Notes under the pieces: generated by a model
Seen by the model: the letters and a program-made list of their open reading frames with translations, nothing else
Database searches by the model: none
Told to the model about the DNA's origin: nothing
Program-made: the position numbers and the translations under genes
Part shown: positions 1 to 6,067 of the stretch, piece by piece
Numbering within the stretch: position 1 is the stretch's first letter
Layout of the letters: every line of letters starts with the position of its first letter
NCBI GenBank assembly: GCA_018896985.1
Contig: JAHILQ010000082.1
Span: 1-6,960, forward strand
Direction: 5' to 3'
DNA length: 6,960 nucleotides
Source of the DNA: Nitrospinota bacterium
Lineage (GTDB): Bacteria > Nitrospirota > Thermodesulfovibrionia > Thermodesulfovibrionales > UBA1546

Positions 1-12
1 GGGACAAAATGA

Positions 13-24
13 GGGACAGCGACC
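13..24 (+). repeat. GGGACAGCGACC tag left of the R-M operon
   Basis: GGGACAGCGACC lies about 50 bases before mod. It resembles the tag to the right of res (GGGGTCAGACACC, 4536-4548): aligned as GGG-x-CAG-xx-ACC, nine bases agree. From memory, tags of this kind are scattered between genes in some environmental bacteria, sometimes near IS200-like or RAYT transposases. That link is recall, not shown here. No transposase is present. Confidence 0.3.
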
Positions 25-73
25 GTTTAAATAAGACTGACCACATAGAAACTCAATCAAGGAGTGATGCACA

Positions 74-1924
74 ATGCAGAATTTACTGGAAGAACTAATT
101 CAACTGCTTTCAGAAGACGAGCGTCTTGTTTCTGAAGGAAAACTTCTGAAAAATAAGGTGATAGAACTTGCCCTTAATATGGACGCTGGGCTGATTAAGC
201 TATTGCTCAAGAATGAGTCCATTAAACGGCATTTCTTCGCTGAAATTGGCGGTGTTCTCGTGTTTGATAAAATCAAGTTTCAAAGATTCGTTTCCAACAA
301 GCAATTTCTTCCCGACAGCTACACGACGTTCAAAAATAAGATAGGGCTGGTGAACGAAAACGGCGATTATCTTTCTGAAAGCAGGGAAGTGGCTCTCGCG
401 TGGCCTTATAAAGACTGCGTGCTGGAAGGAGGGCAGACAAAGGAAGACCAGAAGCGTGATGAGATATTCTGGAATGAGACCCTTGCACCGGATGAGATTG
501 ACCGTCTGCTTGCGCCGAAGGTGTTTACATCCTTTAAGCAATACGACAAAGACGGCGAGTATGATTTATCAGGAAATGAGAAGATTGATTTTTCAAAGGA
601 AAACCTGATTGTCAAGGGAAACAACCTGCTTGCGCTTCATTCGCTGTATAAGAGATTTGCAGGACAGGTGAAGCTGATTTATATTGACCCGCCGTACAAT
701 ACAGGGAGTGATAGCTTTAAATACAATGATTCCTTTAACCATTCTACATGGCTGACTTTCATGAAGAATCGTTTAGAGGTGGCGAGAGGTCTTTTGTCGA
801 AAGAGGGTTCTATATTTATTCAAATTGATGACAACGAGCAAGCTTATACTAAGGTTTTATGCGATGAGGTATTTGGGAGAGATAATTTCAAAGCACAAAT
901 TAGTTGGTTAAGGAGTTCAAGCGGAAAAACTGTCTCAAGAAACTTGCCAAGTGATGTCGATTATCTTATTTGGTATTCAAAATCAGAAAGCTACGATTTC
1001 TTTCCTGTCTATACAGCATTATCTCCAACAACTATAGCAATGTATAACAAGGACGATAAAGATAGTCGAGGAAAATATCGTCTTTATCCACTTCAAAAAA
1101 CAGGAGGTCCTGGACCAGAAACAACTTATGACTATAAAGATAATAAAGGGAAAATATGGAAGTGTCCTGCCAAAGGATGGAGAATGAAGTTTGGTAAACT
1201 CAAAGCATTAGAAAATGATGGCAGATTATATATAGATGGAAAAACAATTGCAGAAAAAGCTTATTGGAATGAGCGCGAAAATGAAGGGCGACTCGCAAAT
1301 AATTTATGGGATGATATTTATAACTTACAAGGCTCTAACAGTGAAAAGATAGATTTTACAGGACAAAAGCCAGAAAATTTAATTAAAAGGGTTGTTGAAT
1401 TAGTCACCAAAGAAAGTGAAATTGTATTAGACTTCCATCTCGGCTCCGGCACTACCTGTGCCGTTGCCCACAAAATGGGACGGCAATATATCGGTATTGA
1501 ACAACTTGACTATCAAGAAAATGATAGCGTTGTCCGTTTGAAAAATGTTATCAATGGCGACCAATCCGGCATTTCAAAAGCTGTAAACTATAATGGCGGC
1601 GGGTCTTTCATCTACTGCGAACTTATGGAATACAACGAAACCTATATTAACCGCATCCGGAAAGCAAAAACAACGAAAGAACTCCTTGCCGTCTGGGAAG
1701 AAATGCAGGAGAAAGCCTTTTTGAGCTACAAGGTAGACCCGAAAACCATAAATGCCAATATTTCCGAATTTGAGAGCCTGAGTCTTGACGAGCAGAGGCG
1801 TTTCCTTATAGAAGCGCTGGATAAAAATCAGCTTTATGTAAATTACAGCGAGATAGATGACGAGGACTATGGTGTTACTGATACAGATAAAAAGCTGAAC
1901 CGCCGATTTTACTGGGAGGCGTAA
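74..1924 (+). CDS. mod: Type III restriction-modification DNA methyltransferase (Mod)
   Basis: This is the modification and specificity subunit of a Type III R-M system. It transfers a methyl group from S-adenosylmethionine to N6 of adenine on one strand of a short asymmetric site, and it supplies sequence recognition to the Res partner. Motif IV, DPPYNTG, is at residues 205-211, and the SAM-binding motif I, DFHLGSGTT, at 453-461. Motif IV before motif I is the beta-class order typical of Mod. The target-recognition region should lie between them, around residues 260-430. The first ~170 residues look like the usual Mod N-terminal region. The length of 616 residues is normal. The chosen ATG follows AAGGAG at 59-64; the ATG at 67 is out of frame and too close. 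It is transcribed with res, one base downstream. The TRD-coding part (about 841-1440) is notably AT-rich compared with its flanks, which suggests domain exchange. The family call is secure; the target site cannot be read from sequence. Confidence 0.96.
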   Translation: MQNLLEELIQLLSEDERLVSEGKLLKNKVIELALNMDAGLIKLLLKNESIKRHFFAEIGGVLVFDKIKFQRFVSNKQFLPDSYTTFKNKIGLVNENGDYLSESREVALAWPYKDCVLEGGQTKEDQKRDEIFWNETLAPDEIDRLLAPKVFTSFKQYDKDGEYDLSGNEKIDFSKENLIVKGNNLLALHSLYKRFAGQVKLIYIDPPYNTGSDSFKYNDSFNHSTWLTFMKNRLEVARGLLSKEGSIFIQIDDNEQAYTKVLCDEVFGRDNFKAQISWLRSSSGKTVSRNLPSDVDYLIWYSKSESYDFFPVYTALSPTTIAMYNKDDKDSRGKYRLYPLQKTGGPGPETTYDYKDNKGKIWKCPAKGWRMKFGKLKALENDGRLYIDGKTIAEKAYWNERENEGRLANNLWDDIYNLQGSNSEKIDFTGQKPENLIKRVVELVTKESEIVLDFHLGSGTTCAVAHKMGRQYIGIEQLDYQENDSVVRLKNVINGDQSGISKAVNYNGGGSFIYCELMEYNETYINRIRKAKTTKELLAVWEEMQEKAFLSYKVDPKTINANISEFESLSLDEQRRFLIEALDKNQLYVNYSEIDDEDYGVTDTDKKLNRRFYWEA

Positions 1925-1925
1925 G

Positions 1926-4526
1926 ATGCCGCAGACCCTTGAACAAAAGATCAGCGCTTATATAGAACTTGGTAATGCACTGCCGGAAGTCCCGCTTGAC
2001 TTAAAGAATAATCTGAACCCTGCTTTTGAACTCCGGCCATATCAAAACCAAGCCTTCAGTCGTTTTCTATATTATCTTTCCAACGACAGACTCCGGCAAA
2101 AGCCCGCACAACTCCTTTTTCACATGGCAACAGGTAGCGGAAAAACCCTGATTATGGCAGGGGCGATTCTTCACCTTTACAAACAGGGCTATCGGAACTT
2201 TCTGTTCTTTGTGAACAGCACAAATATCATCAATAAGACACGGGAAAACTTCTTAACCCCGCTTTCTTCTAAATATCTTTTTGCAGAGACTATTGCATTC
2301 GGCGATAAGAAGGTCGCCATTAAAGAAGTGGATAATTTTCAAGCAGCCAATGAAGAAGATATCAATATCGCTTTTTCCACTATTCAGGGACTGCATTCCC
2401 GCTTAAACACTCCGCGTGAAAACTGCATCACTTATGATGATTTTCAGGACAAAAAAATCGTCCTCATTTCAGACGAGGCACACCATATCAATGTGGAAAC
2501 GAAAAAAGGCAAACTGAACAAAGAGGAACAGGAAGAGATCATTTCATGGGAAGGAACGGTAAGCCGGATTTTCCGCTCTAATCCTGAAAATATCCTTCTG
2601 GAATATACTGCGACAGCCGATTTTTCCGTGCAGGAAATTGCCTCAAAGTATTGTGATAAAATCCTCTGCGATTATCCGCTCAAGCAATTCCGCATAGACG
2701 GCTATTCAAAAGAAGTTAAGGTGTTGCAGTCCGATGTTCCTTTAATTCAGCGGGCATTGCATGCCCTTATCTTAAGCCAGTACCGGAGAAAGGTTTTTGA
2801 AAAGAATAGAAAGCGAATTAAACCTGTCATCCTATTCAAGTCTAAAACGATTGCAGAGAGCAAGAGTTTTTACGACGAATTTGCAATGACGATTAAGAAT
2901 CTGAAAAAGTCGGATATTTCAGCGATAGAAAAGAGCGATGAACCGACTTTAAAAAGGTGTTTCGTATATTTTAAAGAGAACAATATCTCCATAGAAAACC
3001 TGATTGAAGAACTGAAGAACGACTTTTCGGAAGAAAAATGTATTGAGGTTAACAGCAAGGAAGAAAGCGAAGAAAAACAGATTGCCGTCAATACGCTGGA
3101 AAATGAAAACAACGAATACTGTGCAGTTTTTGCCGTAGATAAGCTGAACGAAGGATGGGACGTCCTCAACCTCTTTGATATTGTCAGGCTTTACGATACC
3201 AGGGATGCGAAAGAAGGGAAGCCGGGGAACACAACCATGTCGGAGGCGCAACTTATTGGGCGCGGCGCAAGGTATTGTCCTTTCCAGATTGATCAAGCAG
3301 AGCCAAAATTCCAGCGGAAATATGACTCCGATATTCAAAACGAACTCCGCATTTGCGAGGAGCTTTATTACCACAGCGCATACAATCCGAGATATATTCA
3401 GGAGTTGAATATCGCCCTTCAGGAAATCGGCATAAAGGCAAAAGAGACAAAGGAAATTCAGCTTGAATTGAAAATGGATTTTAAAGAGTCAGATTTTTAT
3501 AAGAACGGGCTTATTTTCCTGAATAAACAGGTTAAATATGACCGATCCGGTCTCTCTGCTTTGCCAAATATCGTTAGAGAGCGTATCTTTCATGTGAACT
3601 TGTTTTCAGGCGCGGTCGAATCAACGGCAATATTTGATAATGCCGCTTCTCCTTCCAAAAAGACAAAGCAAAGAGATTATATGCTTGAAGACTTCGGCTT
3701 TTATGTAATCAAAAAAGCCATCTCAAAACTGGAATTTTACAGGTTTCACAATCTAAAATCTTTTCTCCCCAATGTTAAATCTATTCACGAGTTCATTTCT
3801 TCTGAAAATTATCTTAAAAAGATAAGAGTAGAAGTCGAAGGAGAGGAAGGGCATATTGCCGCATTGACTCCGAACGAAAAACTAAAAATCACAGTTTCTA
3901 TTCTTGATAAAATCAGTCAAAGCCTTGAATCCGATAAAGTGGAATATCAGGGCACACCGGAATTCTTCCCCAATTCTGTTTCAAAGATATTCAGCAAGGA
4001 CAAGACATTGAATATCTTTGTGAAAGAAGGAAGCGATCAGGAGTACGGCGTTCCTCAAAGTCAAGCATCAAATAACGCCCTCCGATTGGATTTGAGCAGT
4101 AAAGAATGGTATGCCTTCAAAGAAAATTATGGGACTTCCGAGGAAAAATACCTTATAAAATTCATTGATAAAGCTTATGACGCTTTGAAATTGAAATGGG
4201 ACGAAATCTTCCTTGTCCGCAATGAACGACATTTCCAGATTTATACCTTTAATGACGGTCAACCGATTGAACCTGACTTTGTTTTATTCCTCAAAAAGAA
4301 GGATTCGGATTTATCTCTTCATTACCAGATTTTCATAGAACCGAAAGGCGAGCACCTTTTGAAGTATGACGAATGGAAAGAGAAATTCTTAAAATCATTG
4401 AAAGAGCAGCATCGGATAAATGTATTATGGAAATCGAAGAAATACACTGTATGGGGAATGCCTTTCTATAATGAGGCGTTAAAGAAAACCGAATTTGAAA
4501 ATGAATTCAGGGCTTCCTTTTTATAA
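1926..4526 (+). CDS. res: Type III restriction endonuclease subunit (Res)
   Basis: This is the ATP-dependent translocase and nuclease subunit that works in a complex with Mod and cleaves DNA lacking the modification. SF2 helicase motifs occur in order: Walker A ATGSGKT at residues 68-74, DEAHH at 183-187, TATAD at 228-232, NEGWDVLN at about 408-415 and QLIGRGARY at 442-450. The C-terminal nuclease site is a PD-ExK arrangement: P783-D784 and E805-x-K807 (IEPKGEH). All key residues look intact, so the enzyme is probably active. The length of 866 residues is within the family range, if slightly short. Only one base separates it from the mod stop, and GGGAGG at 1914-1919 lies inside the mod 3' end six bases before the ATG, so translation is likely coupled. 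Transcription appears to depend on the mod promoter. The charged stretch at residues 320-395 is the usual variable spacer of the second helicase domain. Confidence 0.96.
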   Translation: MPQTLEQKISAYIELGNALPEVPLDLKNNLNPAFELRPYQNQAFSRFLYYLSNDRLRQKPAQLLFHMATGSGKTLIMAGAILHLYKQGYRNFLFFVNSTNIINKTRENFLTPLSSKYLFAETIAFGDKKVAIKEVDNFQAANEEDINIAFSTIQGLHSRLNTPRENCITYDDFQDKKIVLISDEAHHINVETKKGKLNKEEQEEIISWEGTVSRIFRSNPENILLEYTATADFSVQEIASKYCDKILCDYPLKQFRIDGYSKEVKVLQSDVPLIQRALHALILSQYRRKVFEKNRKRIKPVILFKSKTIAESKSFYDEFAMTIKNLKKSDISAIEKSDEPTLKRCFVYFKENNISIENLIEELKNDFSEEKCIEVNSKEESEEKQIAVNTLENENNEYCAVFAVDKLNEGWDVLNLFDIVRLYDTRDAKEGKPGNTTMSEAQLIGRGARYCPFQIDQAEPKFQRKYDSDIQNELRICEELYYHSAYNPRYIQELNIALQEIGIKAKETKEIQLELKMDFKESDFYKNGLIFLNKQVKYDRSGLSALPNIVRERIFHVNLFSGAVESTAIFDNAASPSKKTKQRDYMLEDFGFYVIKKAISKLEFYRFHNLKSFLPNVKSIHEFISSENYLKKIRVEVEGEEGHIAALTPNEKLKITVSILDKISQSLESDKVEYQGTPEFFPNSVSKIFSKDKTLNIFVKEGSDQEYGVPQSQASNNALRLDLSSKEWYAFKENYGTSEEKYLIKFIDKAYDALKLKWDEIFLVRNERHFQIYTFNDGQPIEPDFVLFLKKKDSDLSLHYQIFIEPKGEHLLKYDEWKEKFLKSLKEQHRINVLWKSKKYTVWGMPFYNEALKKTEFENEFRASFL

Positions 4527-4535
4527 GGTGTGTGT

Positions 4536-4548
4536 GGGGTCAGACACC
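4536..4548 (+). repeat. GGGGTCAGACACC tag right of the R-M operon
   Basis: GGGGTCAGACACC starts ten bases after the res stop and is followed by AAAATTGACATT. It is the apparent counterpart of the tag at 13-24, in the same orientation. GGTGT at 4527-4531 could pair with ACACC at 4544-4548, but the stem is only five bases and no U-run follows, so it is not called a terminator. It could mark the right end of an inserted R-M segment. Confidence 0.3.
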
Positions 4549-4577
4549 AAAATTGACATTTAGAAAGCGTGCTGCTT

Positions 4578-4640
4578 ATGCGGCAGGAAGCGGAAAACCA
4601 CTTTAATCGGATAATTGCACAGGTGTGGGAAGAGGAATAA
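4578..4640 (+). pseudogene. Short coding-like remnant between res and the repeat
   Basis: The frame starting with ATG at 4578 reads MRQEAENHFNRIIAQVWEEE and then stops. The composition (amphipathic, acidic end) looks like the tail of a real protein, but there is no good ribosome binding site and the frame is closed by TGA at 4554-4556. A second protein-like stretch, in another frame, follows at 4655-4750 inside repeat copy 1. Together they may be the frameshifted debris of one former gene. No family is recognised; chance is possible. Confidence 0.22.
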
Positions 4641-4716
4641 ACACTCAATATTGAATAGGTTTGGATAGCGGCGGCTATAAGGTTGACAAACCGATACTGA
4701 AATCACGGCTCGGATA

Positions 4717-4736
4717 CTTGTCTGCCGACAGGCAGG
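4717..4736. repeat. 20-base palindromic insertion within repeat copy 1
   Basis: This segment is present only in copy 1 of the inter-module repeat; copies 2 and 3 join cleanly at the same point. It contains the inverted repeat CTGCC (4722-4726), loop GACA, GGCAG (4731-4735), so it can form a compact GC-rich hairpin. Similar TGTCTGCCGACAGGCAG palindromes are, from memory, dispersed in many uncultured-lineage genomes. If so, this is a small mobile palindrome that inserted into the repeat. The exact gain is visible by comparing copies; its mobility is inferred. Confidence 0.55.
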
Positions 4737-4762
4737 TTGGTAAGATATAAGCAGAGAATTTG

Positions 4763-4771
4763 AAGGAGGTG
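4763..4771 (+). promoter_or_regulatory. Shine-Dalgarno AAGGAGGTG for the antitoxin gene
   Basis: This is a near-perfect anti-16S match. Its core GGAGGT (4765-4770) is seven bases before the ATG at 4778 and fixes that start. It lies at the 3' end of repeat copy 1, so the repeat delivers the ribosome binding site. Confidence 0.75.
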
Positions 4772-4777
4772 AATTAA

Positions 4778-5008
4778 ATGTCCACAACTGTTGAAAAGAT
4801 AGCGATTGAGTTATTAGGATTGCCTGCTAAGTCCCGTGCATTACTTGCTGAAAAACTTATTGAAAGCCTTGATGAAAAGCAGGATAAGGATATAGAAGCC
4901 CTCTGGATAAAAGAGGCTAAGAGACGCAGCAGGGAAATTAAAAGCGGCAAGGTTAAATGCAAGCCGGCAAAAGATGTCTTAAGGGAAGCGCGCTTAAGAC
5001 TGAAATGA
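4778..5008 (+). CDS. Addiction-module antitoxin, TIGR02574-like
   Basis: This 76-residue protein resembles the 'putative addiction module component' family (TIGR02574), small antitoxins usually encoded just before a RelE/ParE-type toxin. Family-like features are GLPAKSRALLAEKLIESLD at about residues 14-32, then IEALWIKEAKRRSREIKSGKV at about 39-59, and a basic C-terminal tail ending in LREARLRLK. It probably acts in the cytoplasm as a short helical protein that masks the toxin. Its stop overlaps the next ATG as ATGA, the normal coupling of this family. The partner toxin frame looks damaged (5005-5262), so this may now be an orphan antitoxin, which can still protect against a related toxin elsewhere. 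The start is supported by a strong ribosome binding site. The family assignment is by motif resemblance. Confidence 0.85.
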   Translation: MSTTVEKIAIELLGLPAKSRALLAEKLIESLDEKQDKDIEALWIKEAKRRSREIKSGKVKCKPAKDVLREARLRLK

Positions 5009-5159
5009 AGGCAGTATTATTCCATCCGGAAGCTGAAGGTCAGGCTGAGATGAGAAAATCAAACCTCAAACTCCTGTTCAAAAGATTATTTGATGCGGCG
5101 ATTGCTGATATGATTGAACTTATAAAAACTACCCCATCTAATACCGCATGGGGCGGGTC

Positions 5160-5256
5160 AGCGGAGGCTATGGAATCAGTGACCAATCCTGAAATCACGG
5201 CTCGGATATTGGTAAGATATAGAAGACAGAGAATTTTAAGGACAAGAGGAAGGAGG
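5160..5256 (+). repeat. Inter-module repeat, copy 2
   Basis: This is the least interrupted copy. AGCGGAGGCTAT (5160-5171) aligns with 4667-4678 of copy 1, then the shared core runs from CCAATC through TTGGTAAGATATAG and GAATTTTAAGGA to AGGAGG. In the repeat frame 5183-5215 encodes PILKSRLGYW-stop. Upstream of the core it is one base shorter than copy 1 (11 bases instead of 12 between GGCTAT and the Pro codon). It both ends the toxin remnant and supplies the ribosome binding site of the MNT gene. Confidence 0.8.
5251..5256 (+). promoter_or_regulatory. Shine-Dalgarno AGGAGG that decides the MNT start
   Basis: Two consecutive ATGs follow, at 5259 and 5262. Spacing from AGGAGG is two bases to the first and five to the second, so 5262 is the better start. 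The choice changes the protein by one Met only. Confidence 0.6.
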
Positions 5257-5261
5257 CAATG

Positions 5262-5579
5262 ATGCAGGAAAAAGACCTTAGAGTAATAGAAAAATTCAAA
5301 TCTCTTATATCACAAAAGGTGAAGGTTCTTGAACTACGTGTCTTTGGCTCCCGCGCAAGGGGAGACGCAAGTCCTGAATCAGACCTTGATGTGCTTGTCG
5401 TTGTGGATCGTCTTGACTACTCAATAGAAAAGTATATAAGCGATTGTGCATGGGAGGCAGGGTTCCATGAAGATGTGCTCATCATGCCTGTTGCTGTCAG
5501 TATGGATGCTGTAAAGAACAGCCCTCTCAGCGAATCTGTCTTTATAAAAAATGTTTATCGTGAAGGTGTTGCCGTATGA
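5262..5579 (+). CDS. MNT-domain nucleotidyltransferase, antitoxin of a HEPN/MNT pair
   Basis: This is a minimal nucleotidyltransferase of the DNA polymerase beta fold, 105 residues from the second of two adjacent ATGs (the alternative is 5259). The active-site motif GSRARGDASPESDLD at residues 29-43 fits GSX10DXD, with metal-binding D41 and D43. D71 in HEDVLIMPV is a candidate third carboxylate. The C-terminus (PLSESVFIKNVYREGVAV) is typical of MNT proteins encoded beside HEPN proteins. In characterised pairs such proteins neutralise the HEPN toxin, in some by AMP transfer to it; that role is inferred here. The stop overlaps the downstream HEPN start as ATGA, so the pair is translationally coupled. 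Catalytic residues are intact. It differs clearly from the second MNT gene at 6068, so the two are not a recent duplication. Confidence 0.88.
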   Translation: MQEKDLRVIEKFKSLISQKVKVLELRVFGSRARGDASPESDLDVLVVVDRLDYSIEKYISDCAWEAGFHEDVLIMPVAVSMDAVKNSPLSESVFIKNVYREGVAV

Positions 5580-5968
5580 AAAAAGGACTTCTTGAGTTAG
5601 TAAAATACAGGCTTAAAGAGGCGGATGATTCCATAAGAGAAGCTGAAGTTCTCCTCAGAGAAGGCATGAGCATGCGCGCTGTGATGAACCGTTTGTATTA
5701 CGCAATGTTCTATACTGTTTTAGCCCTTCTGCAGGAAAAAGAGCTGGGCACATCGAAACATAGCGGCGCGATTTCACTTTTTGACAGGGAGTTTATAAAA
5801 ACCGGTATTTTTGACAACGAATTATCAAAAACCTTGCACCGTGCTTTTGAACTCAGGCAAAAAGGCGATTATATGGAACAGGCTGAGATTACAAAGAACG
5901 ATATTGATGAGATGTTGCCAAAAACGAAAGCCTTTATCAACAAAGTAAAAGGGCATCTGCTTAAATAA
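5576..5968 (+). CDS. HEPN-domain protein (PF05168/COG1895-like), partner of the MNT gene
   Basis: This is a 130-residue, all-helical HEPN protein, the putative toxin or effector of the upstream MNT. Recognisable parts are a first long helix (LVKYRLKEADDSIREAEVLLREG), the core NRLYYAMFYTVLALL at residues 38-52, SKHSGAISLFDREFIKTGIFD at about 60-80, and the family signature RAFELRQKGDY at 89-99. HEPN ribonucleases use an RX4-6H motif. Here R39 is followed six residues later by Y46, not His. This subfamily often has Tyr there, as far as I recall, so a different catalytic geometry, a binding-only role or inactivity are all possible. GAAGGTG at 5562-5568 sits seven bases before the ATG, inside the MNT gene. 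The family call is firm; RNase activity is uncertain. Confidence 0.88.
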   Translation: MKKGLLELVKYRLKEADDSIREAEVLLREGMSMRAVMNRLYYAMFYTVLALLQEKELGTSKHSGAISLFDREFIKTGIFDNELSKTLHRAFELRQKGDYMEQAEITKNDIDEMLPKTKAFINKVKGHLLK

Positions 5969-5977
5969 ATCGCTATA

Positions 5978-5992
5978 TCCCTTGCTGCTGAT
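5978..5992 (+). repeat. TCCCTTGCTGCTGAT, motif following the first HEPN gene
   Basis: This 15-base motif starts nine bases after the HEPN stop and recurs with one mismatch at 6758-6772 after the hepT stop. Here it leads directly into repeat copy 3, so it may be the left part of the same repeat unit. Confidence 0.5.
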
Positions 5993-6055
5993 ATGTCAAT
6001 CCTGAAATCTCGGCTCGGATATTGGTAAGATATAGACAAGGAATTTTGAGGGAGG
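5993..6055 (+). repeat. Inter-module repeat, copy 3
   Basis: Its core matches copies 1 and 2 from ATCCTGAAATC through GGCTCGGATATTGGTAAG and ATATAGA, then AGGAATTTTGAGGGAGG. It encodes MSILKSRLGYW-stop at 5993-6028. The single core difference from copy 2 near its centre (TCT instead of TCA) is synonymous in that frame. It ends 12 bases before the mntA start and provides GGAGG at 6051-6055. Confidence 0.8.
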
Positions 6056-6067
6056 CGAAGGCGGAAA

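Larger units (their letters stand above)
4667..4771 (+). repeat. Inter-module repeat, copy 1 (interrupted)
   Basis: This is the first of three related copies, each directly before a small TA-type module. It shares AGCGGnGGCTAT with copy 2 and CTGAAATCACGGCTCGGATA, TTGGTAAGATATA, a GAATTT-containing stretch and the Shine-Dalgarno with the others. A 20-base hairpin-forming segment (4717-4736) is inserted between GGATA and TTGGTAAG compared with copies 2 and 3. In the frame running through 4691-4717 it reads P-I-L-K-S-R-L-G-Y, matching the peptide encoded by the other copies. The insertion shifts the frame past the TAA that ends the other copies. Confidence 0.8.
5005..5262 (+). pseudogene. Truncated ParE/RelE-like toxin remnant
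   Basis: The frame begins at the ATGA overlap with the antitoxin and reads MKAVLFHPEAEGQAEM, the classic start of ParE/RelE-superfamily toxins (FHPEAE). FKRLFDAAIADMIELIKTTP at residues 25-44 still resembles their second helix and following nP turn. Against a typical toxin it lacks the YYE segment after the first strand. More importantly, it lacks the C-terminal strands with the basic active-site residues. From about residue 62 the frame is translated repeat copy 2 and ribosome binding site, which explains the odd Arg-rich end. At 85 residues it is somewhat shorter than a full toxin. It is most likely a decayed, inactive toxin cut off by the repeat. A divergent functional small protein is less likely. 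Its TGA overlaps the ATG pair of the next gene. Confidence 0.6.

Noticed and set aside
74..400. Phase-variable simple-sequence repeat in mod
   Set aside because: Many Type III mod genes switch by repeat tracts, but no tandem short repeat or long homopolymer is visible near the start or within the gene.
200..624. Minus-strand open frames inside the mod N-terminal region
   Set aside because: They lie wholly opposite a well-supported Mod frame, have no recognisable domain and no convincing ribosome binding site.
2870..3450. Several overlapping open frames on both strands within res
   Set aside because: They are antisense or shifted readings across the conserved helicase motifs of Res. Their compositions (Ser/Phe-rich) are typical shadows.
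4527..4548. Possible terminator hairpin after res (GGTGT / ACACC)
   Set aside because: The stem is five pairs with a 12-base loop and no following T-run, so it is not enough for an intrinsic terminator.
4553..4581. TTGACA at 4553-4558 as a -35 box
   Set aside because: The sequence 17 bases on (TTATGC) is a poor -10 match, and the hexamer belongs to the GGGGTCAG-tag context.
4645..4654. Perfect palindrome TCAATATTGA as an operator
   Set aside because: Ten-base AT-rich palindromes are frequent by chance. It is not repeated before the other modules and lies far from a credible promoter.
4683..4717. TTGACA at 4683-4688 as a -35 box for the antitoxin operon
   Set aside because: No acceptable -10 hexamer lies 16-19 bases downstream, and the box is absent from repeat copies 2 and 3.
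4667..6055. CRISPR array made from the three repeats
   Set aside because: The copies are hundreds of bases apart with genes between them and diverge from each other. There are no spacer-sized gaps and no cas genes.
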